DNA of 64,000 nucleotides from Cinclus cinclus. Lineage: Eukaryota; Chordata; Aves; Passeriformes; Cinclidae. How positions within the stretch are numbered: position 1 is the first letter of the stretch; each line of letters opens with the position of its first letter. Both the position numbers and the translations under genes were made by a program. Below the pieces are notes generated by a model, which was given only the letters and a program-made list of their open reading frames with translations, had not been told where the DNA came from and did no database searches. Shown here piece by piece: positions 13,749 through 27,012 of the stretch. The DNA lies in assembly GCF_963662255.1 (NCBI RefSeq), contig NC_085056.1, positions 4,647,716-4,711,715 on the forward strand, in the 5' to 3' direction.

Positions 13749-16700
13749 AAACACCTTTAAGACAATTAATTTTGGTCTGTACCCTTCTATAAAATGATTC
13801 AAGTTCTGAACAAACCTCCGATACATAAAGCGAAGTTACTTTTACCATACGCAAATTTCAGATCAAAATACAACACTCTGTTTTCTTACATTTATAAAAC
13901 CCAGTCAAATACAAACGACATTTAAAAAGATAAAACACTTTCACTGATCCTTGGTACAATATTACAGCACAATTTGCACAGTGGCAACTAAGTCCTCAAA
14001 GCACAAGTCAAATACTTTAAAAAGGGAGCCTCCCTTTAGTTACCCAACGTTCTACTGAACACGTAAACAAAGCGAGTGCTACTGAATCCAGGAAAATTCC
14101 TCTGTCCCTTTTCATACCACGTGTGAGCCACGAAGCTATTCTGCAAGGGAAGCTACTGGTGAGTAACCAAAGAGCTTTCCTACTTTGCTGTCACCAGTTT
14201 TTGTGCAACTACTCTATGAAAATAAATGAATGGAAGTGGACCAGACTCTGCACTGGGCAATTTATGGCAACTAAAGTAAACCAAGAAATGAGTGTTTTTC
14301 TAAAAACAGATCATAAAACTATTAAAAAAAAATCAATACTAAATTATCCATGGGCACAACTGGAGTAACTGCCTTTTACTTCACCTTCAAGACATCTAAT
14401 GAAGACACAGAGTGTTTTCAATTGTTGAGTTTGTTCAATTGCAAAACCCAGTGTTTCAGCAATGGGTCAAAGTGCCATTAGAATTGCACATTTTTCTTCA
14501 ATTACAGAATGCATGGTTGCATGAAACACTCATTTGGTGCTACACCTGAAAGCCTGCACTTACACTAACCTGTGAGTATGCGGGATCTCCTACAAAACAG
14601 AAACAAGAACAAAAATTAAAACTACAAACATAAAATGATAAAACTCAAGTCTCAGTTGATAGACATTCCTGGGAAGGTCCTACTTAGCAAACCTTGCAGC
14701 AACACCTTGAGAAGAGAAAGTAAAACCAGAGCAATGAGAGCAGGGTCTGATGTATCTCCTCGGGCTATGCTTGGCACAGGCAGTCAGGGCAGTTGTACCA
14801 CAGTGCAACTAAAGGGTTTTTGCCTGAAGTTCTGCAACCCCTTCATTTCCCCTACCCCCAAACCACTGATTTTACTCACAGTTCAACTGTAAGTTCAGTT
14901 ATTCAGTCTCAGCCAATGTGAAAACATGTACATAATTAAATGGAAAAATACACTAACAGATCTAACTTCCCACTCTCCTCCCTCCCCAAACTCATGTCAA
15001 ACCCATGAGGACACCATACACTCCAAAACTTTCCCTATCTGTTAACATTCACATAATCCTGACAGAACAGAGAACTGCAAACAGCACAAATAATACATCG
15101 TTAAATAATGCTCAAGTGTAAACAATACAGGTTGGACATGGTTTAATAAAACCCTAGTGAGGTACAGCAAAAATTTAATTTCCTAATTTAGTGCTTTAAG
15201 TGCAATTGAGACGCTGCTGTACTGCCCTTCTGCAAACACATCTCTCCAGAATTAAGCTGCACTACTAGGCTTATTCCCTTAAAGCTACATACCCATGCTA
15301 TAACTCATTATATTGACTTAATGCAAATATTTGTGGGGGAAAATTAATTTACAGGGTTAATTAAAATCTTTTTAGTATTCAAAAGGAATGATAGTAAAGG
15401 GATCAACCATGGAAAAATGTAGTAATACATGTTTTTAAAAAGATTTCCAATAATTCTAACAAAAAACAGCAAGTATATTTTGAAAAAATGCATAGAAACC
15501 CTGTCAATACAAAAATCCCCACTGAAATTACACAACTAAGCAATTTTAATCTAAATATTTTATGTGCTTTTCCTATAAAGGCCACTTTGACATACAAATA
15601 CAAAACAATTTACATTTTTCCCCAAAATAAATTATTTGTTCCTCAATTAAAAATACTGAATATGGAAGCATAACAACCCTCTCTCATGCCAGCTGCTCAT
15701 CTGCAGTGGCTATTTCCAAAGAAGAAAATCTCCTAATATTTTCAGTTACCAAAAGAAACAAGAAATGGCTTCAGCCTGTGGTCTGCTTAGCACTAGGAAA
15801 AACCTGGGAGAAGAAATGGAACAGGCTGAGCCCCTTACACTGCGTGTGCTGGGGAGGGAATGGGTGTACACAGATATCTGCAGAGAAAGCTTTCCTGCTT
15901 GTCTCTCAGGTTATGCACCAAAATCCCTTTTTGGAATCAGAGAAAGAAATCGAGGTCAATCTGAATTAGAGAGACAAAACAGTAAAGTGAGTTAGGAGGC
16001 AGAAACTGTAGGAGGTCCAGGGTGGATTAGGTAAATGAAGAGTTCATGATCACCTGGGAGAGGAGAGCTCCTACAGGAGGCAGAACCAGGAAAAACTGTA
16101 CCCGTTTTTTAACAGGGGGAGGAAGAGGAACACAAGGAACAAATTCCACTGAAAAAATGAAGCAATGGGAGAACAAAGAACCCTTACCAGCAGTCCTGAC
16201 CACATAGGCATTTATCCCTGAATTGCCACAGAAGCAGAAAAATCAAATTCACACAGAAGCAGCAGAAATTAAAACATACTTGGACTGGATTTGAGACATC
16301 CCAGGGGTTCTTTACTGTAAGCACCAGGTCCACAACTGACTGACACAGGGGAAGCAAGACAACACCAACGCAGAGGGCACAGCAAGCCCCAAACACCTGA
16401 CATGCTCTAGGACAGGGAGGTGCAAACATGGTGAAGTGGTCCCAGCGGGTAAAGCCACACTGGTGGGGTCACGGGACAAGCTCCAGCTGACAACACCACG
16501 GGATGACAGGAGGGATGCACTTGGAGATCACAGCATTCTGAGCCAAAACACCCAAGAACCTGACCCGGATAAACTGCTGGGCCGGCGAGGGGCAGGAGGA
16601 AAAGCAGTGCACTAGAGTTGATCTGGATACAAGATTCTCGGGCAGCCATTGAGTACGAGCTCTCCTAACCTTGGACCAAGGACTGGGTTTGGAAGGACAC

Positions 16701-19700
16701 AGGAGCTCCACTTCTGTATCACAAGGAATTCAGCTCTCTGATGTGCTGCATTGCATAGTTTGATTGAGGTCAAAGAGCATTTATGTCTTAATTTTCCTTG
16801 TTTTAAAAAGAAGTAACTCAACATACTCCAATCAGAGCATTCCAAACCCTGGCCCCAAGTGATTAATCAACTAATTTCTAAAGATTTTGGGGTGGACACA
16901 TAAAAGCTTAAACTCCATTCCCACACAAAGCACAGAAGGACCCACAGAATACATAGACACATAAAAAGCCTGTAACAGTAACCACATCTGTAATACAGGA
17001 GTCAGAGCACAACAGCTGGATGATGGGGATAACCCCTGCTGTCCAGCTGCATGCCACAGATGGCAAAGAAGAGGCGAGTGCTTTTACCTCACCACACCAA
17101 TGTGCCTTTTGTAGAAAAAGTGGCAACATCCTGGTAAATATCAAGATCTTAGATTTGACAGAATATTGAACCTTTAGGAGAGTGGCAGCAAGGTGACATC
17201 ACATTCCAACACCCTATTGCTTGGTTCATGGAATACAGATATAATTGGAATATTCAACAGTTGCTTCATTCTCTTAAGATAAAATAGAGTATTTGTACCA
17301 TACAAAATCAGACTAAGTACACTAGTCATCACTCTTATAATACATATTCATATTCTTTAAGTCAATCCCACAAGATTCATGGAACTCAATAAACATGGTC
17401 TACAGAGGGAAAACTCTGAAGACAGAGCATCTAATGTGAAAAAATTTCAGTTTTTCCTTCTGAAGGTAAAACGATTCCAGCTTATCAGGCTCCCACTCTG
17501 AATTATGAAACAGTGGGCATACAAACTGGGATGCAGTTCAACATCTCTGGTTTCTCTAAAAAAGAAAAAAAAGTGCAGTGGAAAAACAGGTGGCCAGAAG
17601 CTCCCCAGCTATTTAGGCCAGTACCTGTGGTTCCACACAGCAGACATAGTTCCAGAACCCACAGTTCCATAACTCCAGAAGTTTCAGATTTAAATACAAC
17701 AAATGCAAAATAGTGGATCTGCTATAATAGCCCATAAATCTTTATATCTTACCCCTATGTAAGGGACAGTGCAGACTCATCCTTACCTGTGCAGCAGGGA
17801 GCAGCTGCAAGGCAAGGAATGATGCAGCTCCTCAGCCTTCCCTAGAATGAGAGGATCAGGAATTTGCAAGCTCAGTAGAGCTTGTCCATGGCCCCTCATT
17901 TATCAGCTGTTTTTCAGAAGTACTGCAGGTAACACAGATACTCCTGTGAGGCCACCAACCGGTGGCTTCTCTACAGTGACAGCCTGGATGAGTTCAGATG
18001 GTCCAGAGGGCAGTGCCCAATGTGTGAAGGAGGAGAAGGACAAGGCAGTCTCTGGACTGTTTTCAAAAGGCTGAAGGGCTCTTAGATTAACATGACTGAG
18101 AAATGCTACAGCACTGGGACTGCAGAGCCTATGAGAAGGCAATAAATAACCTGCTGTCTGGAGATGGGACAAATTCAAACATCAACCCCTGATCCTTCCT
18201 GCTGCTTCAGACAGGACAGGAGTAGGACTTTATGTGCTTCAGAGAGGGAAAAAACTTCCTGTAGCAGTGTTACCAAATGCCTAAACTAAACTGATGATAC
18301 AGAATCAAAAATACAAAACCAAAAATAAAGACAGCACAAAAAGGACAACAATAAGTTCCTATGCAGAACTAAAATTCAGCCCTGTCCTCCACAGCTTGTG
18401 TTTACAAGAGCCTTTCCATGGAGTGCCCAAGCCAATGTCACGGCAATGGCAGCACTTGGGAGGTTCACTCCTTCCTCCTGAGCACCTGTGGCACTCAAAC
18501 CTTGAGGGGCTGAGCAGGAGGAGTCTGAGACAAACCCCACACTGGGCCCAACATCCCAGTGATCTGCCAGCCACATCAGTCCCAGACACACAGCCAGGTC
18601 CTGGGACCAAGCCTGGGAAGGTTAATATTTATGGAATAGCCACCATGATGCTAATGGAAGGCTCTGGAATTAGCAGCTAATTGGTACTGTCTGCAAAGTT
18701 ATGAATAGCTCCTTGTTTCACCCCTACTATTTGTGCATGGCCACTAAAATGTTTGCTACATTGAATTCTAAGTTAGTATGAGCTGCTCCTCAAAATTTTA
18801 GAGGAAGATGTTCTCTGTGAAGCATTTCTTGGTTCTGCCTTTACAAAGAAAGGAAAAAGGTAGCATTTTTCCCATTACACTTTGTATTATTAAGGCCTTT
18901 GACAGTTTGGAAGCCATCTTTATGAAAAGGGATGCTTTTCAAAATAGAGATTGAATACTCACAGAAAAACTCCACAGAACGAGCACAAGCTGATTACCAG
19001 CTTATATTGGTAGTTCTAGGAGTCAAGCACAGTGTAAGGAATTCAAAACTACGTCAAAATAGCACCTTTAGAAGCAGAAGAAAACACACTTTTTAAAAAA
19101 CTTCTTCAATCTAAGCAAAACCCCATATACCTGAAGATCACAAAGAAATGGGCAATGACATAAGTTCAGGTATAGAAGGTGGGTATTGATTTGAACAGTT
19201 TTTTGTCTGCAGGTGATTAAATGGGGAACACCACAGAAAAATATCTAATTAGACACTACAGAAAGATCAGTGAATCTCTCTATTGAGGTAACAGATTCAC
19301 AGGCAAGTGAGAGCAGAGCAGAGGGAAAACTATTTGATCTGTCCATAAAAGAGCAGAGACTCCTATTTTTTAAACAGATCTTTTTCTATTTAAAAATCAT
19401 CAGGACAGCCTTTCAATTGCTACTCTCATTTCCAAGTATAATAGTTACTTTCAAGTAACAGATATTTTTATTTACTTTTTTCAGCAGCTGCAGGTCAACC
19501 TTGGTCTTTTTGTACTGAAACATTAATTTAAAATGAAATTAAACAGTCCTTGGGCAATGGTACCATTCTGTCCTGCTTCTTGTCTGCTTTTAGGGTTTTT
19601 TTACTTGAAGGACAACATGTGATTTAAAACAAAACAAAAAATATTTGACAAAGTGCAAAGAAAGAAAAAATGAGGTAGCTGGGAATAGGGGCTTTTCCCC

Positions 19701-22700
19701 CAGGACAAGGTGCCAGACTTCCAGCCACAGTGACACACATGAGGGACTGGGCTACAGCTGCTCTACCTGCATGTTTGCTTACAGGTGTTCAGGTGATCTC
19801 TGACCTGCTGGCATCAGCTTTACAAGCTCAATGCAAAGTCGTTTCATTGTGTACCAAGCACTGTCCCCACACACACTGATGTGCAGGGATTTGCAAAAGC
19901 CACAGGGAGCAGGTTGGTGTGGCCACACTCTGACCCACAGGAGTTGTGCTGCCAGGGATCATGGGCACAGGCTGTGTGTTCAGAGGGAGAGTGAAAGCAA
20001 TATCCTGTTAATAACAGCAAAAGAGAAAGCACCTGAGGCCAGAGGAAACACGCATGGAACGCCCAGGACCTGCCCCTGGTGGGCTTTGGGGGTCCAAACA
20101 CTGAGGGCAGCCAGCAGTGGCAATTCCATGAGCTCTGTACCAAACGCTCTTGCCCCATCTGACACTCACAGCAAGGCTTGTGCAGTATAAGGAGAATCTT
20201 GGACTGAACCTTCTCCACCCCTCAGCACTGTAAAGGAGCTTCCAGGAGCCCCCAGAACACAGCTTGCTGTTTCCATCATGTAACTAAGACAGCACAGAAC
20301 ACAGAACTCTCACCATGCATCGCCAAATGCAGTCTCAGACCCTTAAATACAAACATGTTTCAATTGCAAGAAGCAAACCACTCGGGTTTTGGAAGTCAAG
20401 GATTAAAAAAAAAACAAAACAAAACAAACAAACAAAAAAGGCTTAAAATTGACTTAGCAGGTGTTTCCCCAAGCAAACAAAAGCTAGAACAGACCTCATG
20501 TTCTCTAAGCATTCCAAAGGAGTCCTTTGGACTAGTTTAAGACCAACTCTGAAAGGCAGATACCTGTGTGTACTTCTTTATTCACTCTAATAAATATGCT
20601 TTTAAAGACATAAAAACACTGAAACAAGTGACAGGGATGATAATGCTTTCCTGCTATCATGTAATAAATAAAGCAGAGTAATAAAACCCCAAACTCTTGC
20701 ATGTGAGGTCATTCAGGACAGAACCTCAAGCCCAGCCAAGGGATTGGGTTTTTGTAGAACACTGCCAATTGCAGATGGAAATTGAAACTTTCTATTATTG
20801 TAATCAGACCCATCAGCTTTTACCAGTGCTTAGAACAGCCTCATTTCATTATACAAATTCAAGGGCACAGGTAGGCAGTGGCATTGAGTAGCTTCATGTA
20901 CTGAAGTTCTCTGGCAGAATATGTTCTCTGCTCACAGAAACTCTGTAAAACTGCTGGGCACCAAGATTTAGCCTTTTTCCATTGAAAAGCTCCAATCTTC
21001 CAGCTCACTTTTTAAGACATTTAAATTGATTATTTCAAATAAGCTCCAATTATTATTCAATACAAGTCCTTTATGTATTACAAATACTTTCATAACTAAG
21101 AAGCAGCTACCTAGAATTATTAATTAAAAAAAAATCATATTTTGTATTACCAATGAATTTTCAACAATCACCTGTTGGTAGTAGCTGATAGTTTAATTCT
21201 CTTATTACTCTTAATCCTTTTAAGCAGGTGTGTATCTATTTGGGCACTTTGCATAGCTTTAGTCAATGTTTTTTGGTAACCTGTTAATCAACATTTTGAG
21301 ATAACTGATTGCTGGAGCACAGCAGCAGACTGCAGTCACACTGGGCACGGCTGGTCAGAGGTGTCACCTTAAACCCTGGCTGCAAGCCCTCCTACAGCAA
21401 GGAATTTCCCAGGGAAAAAAAAAAAATAAAACACGCCACCAAAACCCATAGGGATGATGGAAAGCAGGTGTCAAACTTATTCATAAACTTCACAGCATAC
21501 AGAGGTGACCCCCACAGAAAATTAAGAGCTTCTTCCAAACTCCACTGCCTTCAGCTTTTACTGGCTCACTTTCCCAAGCCCTGTGCTTTTCTCTCACAGG
21601 TGACGTGCCCTGGAAGCACAGACCCTACAGACACAGCTCCAAGAAAAAACAAGGAACAGCAACAGAAAATGGCAAATGTCAAAAGGTTGCAGCAGTGACG
21701 ACTGAGACACAGGCCTGCACTCACTCCTGAAGGGAAAAGGAAATACTCCTTAGGGAAGATGGGAATAGCAGCTTCTACAAACACGGATGCAATTAACACC
21801 CTTCCCACCCACCTGAAGTAGTCCTTTAAGTACTCCAAAGAGCAAAAGGGAACACAACCCCCAAGTCCTCAGTGCCAAATTAGAGGCAGAAAGGACCCAT
21901 TTAACACTAAATTAAATATAATTCCTTGGAAAGCAGCTGTGAGTGGCACCAAACCACACCTTAGTTACAGTGCTCAGTCTGCCTGTGTCCCTGGGCACAG
22001 CCACATTTCCTGAGGCACAGTTTCCTTTCTGCAGGTCGATTAATGCAAACAAATTGCACTTAATCTAAACAGATATAATTTTAAATACTAAAGCCTGTTG
22101 TCAGCTGCCTTTTATTATATACTTGCATGGCACCAGTGCTCTAATAAAGAGCAAAGTGTCCATATGCATCACATGAAGTGATACTCAAGGCAGCTGTGAA
22201 GAGTAACACAAACCTGCAGAACAGTATTTAAAAAAAAAAAAAGTAGATTTACATTGCTTTCAATAGCATTCATCAAAAAAAAAAAAAACACTGCTATTTT
22301 TTTTTGGAACAGAGTGAATTTCATGCATCTCTCTATTTCAGAACAGCTGAATTATTGTTATACACAGAAGAACCCAGAAGTTTGGCACTTGTAACAACTT
22401 GCATTTGTTATTGCATCCTCCACTCTGAATAGCACATGCCTGGTAGCAGAGCCCATGCAGGCTGCATGGCCACATTATTTATGGAACAAGCAGAAACTGC
22501 AGTTAAAACAGGGAAAACCTCCCCAGACCCCTCACTCCTGTGCTTGTGCATTTACTGGGTCTTACAGGCACCAGAAATATTGCAAAGCTACCAAGCTGCC
22601 TGGTGTGTTCTGGAGGGGGAGATTATAAACAGGCGGTTCAGTAGCTTTGATAAAAACTTCTTATTTTCATTAAGATCTCTGCTCCTGAAGGCAGGCTGTG

Positions 22701-25700
22701 TGCCAGGCACGTGCTGTGCAGTCAAACACCAGGGACACAGCCTGCCCACAGCTATCAGTGAGCTGATTTTGAGCTTCTTTGGGTTTCAGATTCACCTCTG
22801 GCCTTTTGTGTAATTTCATATTAATTTGCCTTCAATTTAAAGATGAAGTACCCTCAAAGCTACAGAAATTCACTTCACCAGAAGCAGCTGGGTTGACATA
22901 GCACTTTCACAATAACTAAAGTTTAAGGGCTAGCTGACAAAATATTTAAGGACAACCAGACCTTGCTATGGTACAGCAAAACAGAAGACTCTTCATGATG
23001 CCTCTTCTTCAGGTTATAAAACCAGAAAGGGAGAGGATCTGAAATCCAACCTTGACTCTTTAGGAACAAGAGCGTCTGACAAGGCCAGGTAAGGAACAGA
23101 GCCAGGCCAGGCATGTGCCTCCCTCAGAAACTCAAGGGATTTATTTTATGAGAGCAACAGCACTTTACACCTTTGCTTCTGTAATCCCTCCCTGCTGTGC
23201 AGAGCAGCCACAAGACTACAAGTGTAAAACAAGCACAGAGGACACTGCTGGGTGCCTACAATAGCATATATTTTCCCCCCACTTTCCCCCTAAAATTAAC
23301 AATTCCAAAATTTTTCCAAAATTATCTGTGGTACACGGGAAAAAAAAAAAGAAGAAACTTTTATTGTGGGAATTGTGGGAAGAGATGGAGCAAAGGGTGA
23401 AAAAAGCCACCACTCATCCCATCTTTCACAATTCCTACCCCATATTTGGTGATTTTCTGATAGTGGCTGGGGTTGGTCCAATTCCTCAGTGGGGAAAGGA
23501 AAAAGGATGCAGAGGCCCAGCCCAAGTGCCTGAAGCTCAAGGTGGCCCAGCCAGTCCTCATCCTGCATGGACAGCTGGCCAGGACATACATTCAAACAGT
23601 CACTTGTGAAGGACCTGGCTGAATGTCACTGCCAACTCACGAGCTGGGAGGAATTAAGGCCACTGTGCCAAGCAAGGAAAACTTAAACAAATTTCTAAAC
23701 TGCCAAACTACCTAAACCCCCTGGACTGCAACTCAGAAAAACTCATGAGTTGTTTTCCCATGTGGTTCAGCCATCATGTGCAGGGGTACACAGTGGCAGG
23801 AGAGCAGGGACAGCTGACAGTGGTGGCATTTATCAGTGAACTCAGCTCAATTTACAGCTGTTTGCACATTCAACACACTCAGCAAACTGGTGACCTCCCT
23901 CCTCTCAGCACCTCTGGTGTATCATCACAGCCTCCCTCTCCTTCTGAAGTCAACCATCCCTCTGAAAAGATAAAGTCAGAGGTCAGCTCTGCCTCTTCAC
24001 TCCTACACCATCACCAGTACAGTCCCTGGAGAAAGGGGAGCCTTGGCTTCAAAGCATTGCTCTAAATTCAGAAGGAAATCAAGCCTGGTTATTGCACAAT
24101 CCAAGGGATGCACTCACAGATCAGAGCTGGACAGACAGGAAGACAGACAGGAGTCAGACCCCAGAAGACACATCCCTTCCCTCCTGCACACACAGGGGCT
24201 AGAACAGCTCCTGGATCAGTCCCACAGACAATGCAGATGAGGAATGGTCCCATCCCCTTAGGCAAGGCCAAGGAAGCAGTTTTTAGATCTCAGGAGTGCC
24301 TAAATCTTGAGCATGCACCCGAAACCCCTGGAAAGCATCTCTGGAGACTTGGTCCCCAGCCTCATGGAACGTGACACAAGTACAATGTGCTCAGAAATTC
24401 AATCTGTGACTGGTTCAGGTACAGAGGCTTAAACTTCTTGGTCAAATCTCACTGAGTGCATTCGCAACACGCTCCAATGTTTGTTGTTTGTTTTATTTAT
24501 GTTTTCTTTTTTAAAAAAACTAAGAACACCTAGTGTTAATCCTACTCTAAGTGTAAACATTTGGTTCAGTAACTTGAACTGCAAAACACTGCTAGAGTAT
24601 TTACTTGGATTTATCATGTGCATTTATCACTTACATTTTCTGGATGCTGAATGCCCTCAAGTGTACTGGGAAGCTACAGGACTCGGGAGATAGCAGCTGG
24701 CAATATTCTGAATAACATTTTCGGAAGTTTTCCAAGCCACTTAGAAAACTGAGCTCAAGTGAAACAGATATTTAGGAACATTCATCACTTTTGAATATGG
24801 GATCTTGGCACTTTGTCTGAGGAAAAAAAAATTGATTCATGTAAGATTTTTCAAAAAAGGGAAGTTTTACAGATAAACTAACAGCACTTGATTTATTTCA
24901 CAAGACAGCCAAGGATGGAAATAGTGGTTCACATTTCTGTAGTAAAGCATTATATATAAATTTAAAATCTAAAGACATATATATACACACCAAGTTTACT
25001 GCAATACATAAATATATAAACTTTTTAATATGCCAACTAATATAGGTTGGAAAATTGATGTATATAGTTCAAGTTTCGCAGACTTCAGCATTCTTAAAAA
25101 AAAAATTTAAATGGTCAATAGATTGGCTGCTGCCCTTTTCCCTACTCCCCACCCTCCTCTGCTCAGGAATCAGAGTAATTCCAACCCCACATCAGTGCTA
25201 TGAAGGACTGAGCAGAAGTAAGTTTCAGAATGGCTCTTCAAGGACTATTCAGTGAAATACAATTTTTTTAAACTCGATTGGGATCATATTTCAACATATA
25301 TAAGATGATTTCAATAAAGATGATGAAGGTTTACACTAACAAAACTGAGGGCAGAGTTTGGCTAGTCTGAGGTCCACAAAGTTGCAGAGTGGAAAGTCTT
25401 GTATGTAGTTATAATACTGGTTGTACAAAGTCTCTTTTTCTGAAGGGCAGAAGGTAGTATTTCTTTTTTCCATCTCTCCCATTTATTCCTCTTAAATAAA
25501 TACAGGTTATGTCCTGCCCATCACAACAACAATGAAATCAAAAATTGAGGTAAAACCGTTCTACCAGCTGATCTTGACTACAAACAAAAGTCAATTAAAT
25601 ATCTCTACTGATGTGAACAAGGCTTAGTAAGAAATAAAACGCAAGATACTAAGTTCTTCACTATAACCACACCATAAACCCAGCTTTCAAAGTCAGACAG

Positions 25701-26601
25701 CAGTAAACAAGACTGTACTGTAGCACAGAAATCATGAGTAAACCAACTTTTGATCCCAGTTTAAAGTCACTGTACAAATTTTCCTTAATGCTTAGTCCAA
25801 AACCCATGTTTTCTGCAAAATAAATATATCCTTGTCATATTTTACCTTTGTTCTATGAGACATAAAATGCACCTTTCTGCAGTCCTTAGTCTTAAAAACC
25901 ATTCTTAGCTTGCAAGCAATCTGAAGTAAAAAGGAACACAATCTATTCAATTTGTCCTTTTGCTCTTACCAAAAGCAGCAATCATCACTAACTGTTCCAA
26001 ACATGTCTTCCCTGCTCACTTCAAGGAAAACAGCCACCAAAGCCCACCCAGAAGTGCTCATCACCCACCTCCAGGCCACTTCATCAGGCTACTCTACTGA
26101 CAGCGTAGAAAAAAACCAGTTTACTTCTTTGTGGTGTACTGTATCAATTTTCTGGGGTGTATCCATTTCAGGTTAGTCCATTTTATATATATATATTAAA
26201 AATATTTGTTGGAATGAAACCATTGCAAATGAATGAAAAACCGTATGTACACACCTCCACCATTTTTTAGGCACAGACCTTATCTTTTGAGAAAGGACTA
26301 GAAATAAAAGGTGCAATGACCAACACCTCCTGTGGCCTCATGCTCCAACAGCAGCACACCAGGAAGGCTGGTTATCGTGTAGCTTCTGTGTATTACAGCT
26401 ATCCAGTTCCAGATAGCACAAGGATTTGTATCAGTTCCCCGCAGGGGAAATGCACCTGAAATATTTTTTTTTTTTTGCTTTTCAATAAGCTTTGCCAAAG
26501 GAAACTGATTCCCACCAGTTTCAGACACAAAATTCCTCCTTCAACAACACGGTTTAAACTCCAAATGGTTACGACTGAAGGTGTTTCCTCGATTCTCCCC
26601 T

Positions 26602-26607
26602 TTTATT
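26602..26607 (-). terminator. GAN: Candidate proximal GAN poly(A) signal
   Basis: An AATAAA hexamer on the minus strand lies about 225 nt after the GAN stop codon. Use of this site would give a short 3'UTR isoform. There is no strong T/GT-rich downstream element, so it may be unused. Confidence 0.25.
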
Positions 26608-26787
26608 TTCCCCCTTCTCTCCTTTATAATGTGTACTTAAGTTATTTGTTCCCGAAACAAGTACTGAGACTCAAGCTTTGTAAGCATTTAAAACAAAAAC
26701 AGTTACCATACCAAAGCACAGCATACAGTGTAAGTTTTCAGCTGTAATTTCTCAGCTTTTCCTCTAAATAGAGCTAGATTATGGTGC

Positions 26788-27005
26788 ACTGCGCGGAACT
26801 CTTCCGGTCTCCTCCCCGGCAGCGCTCGGCTCACGGGGAAGGCACGCGGATGCGGAACAGCCCCTGCTGCAGCTGCAGTCGGAAGAGTTTGCAGTTGGCG
26901 ATGCGCAGCGCCGCGCAGCCCGTCCGCCGCAGGTCCGACGGGAACAGCGGCTTCGTGCGCTGCCAGGTGCCCGTGCTTCTCTTGAATTCCCTAACGTAGT
27001 CGTAG
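26788..27005. promoter_or_regulatory. CpG-dense patch over GAN terminal exon
   Basis: By eye there are about 25 or more CpGs in some 200 bases, including the coding part of exon 11 and 40 bases beyond the stop, while flanks on both sides are CpG-poor. The density is CpG-island-like. It may be a coding constraint effect (many Arg/Ala/Pro codons), but it continues past the stop, so an intragenic or antisense promoter is possible. Confidence 0.4.
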
Positions 27006-27012
27006 TTGGTAC
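26831..27012 (-). CDS. GAN: GAN exon 11 (last coding exon)
   Basis: Encodes residues 539-597 plus the TGA at 26831-26833, finishing the Kelch propeller with the C-terminal FRIRVPSP tail. The acceptor reads TTCAG before GTACCAAC, and codon 538 (Gly) is split 1+2. The exon is strikingly CpG-rich against AT-rich neighbours. Confidence 0.97.

Larger units (their letters stand above)
13716..26830 (-). other. GAN: Proposed very long 3'UTR of GAN
   Basis: This 13.1-kb stretch follows the GAN stop codon directly. It has no recognisable exon of another gene, no CR1 copy that I could see, and is AT-rich with many poly(A)/poly(T) tracts (for example near 20404, 21417, 22230 and 22275). It ends at two overlapping-range AATAAA signals on the minus strand at 13730-13748. 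From memory, human GAN mRNA also has a very long 3'UTR, so the arrangement fits, but transcription of this region is inferred. Part of it could instead be intergenic if an earlier poly(A) site such as 26602-26607 dominates. Confidence 0.5.
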
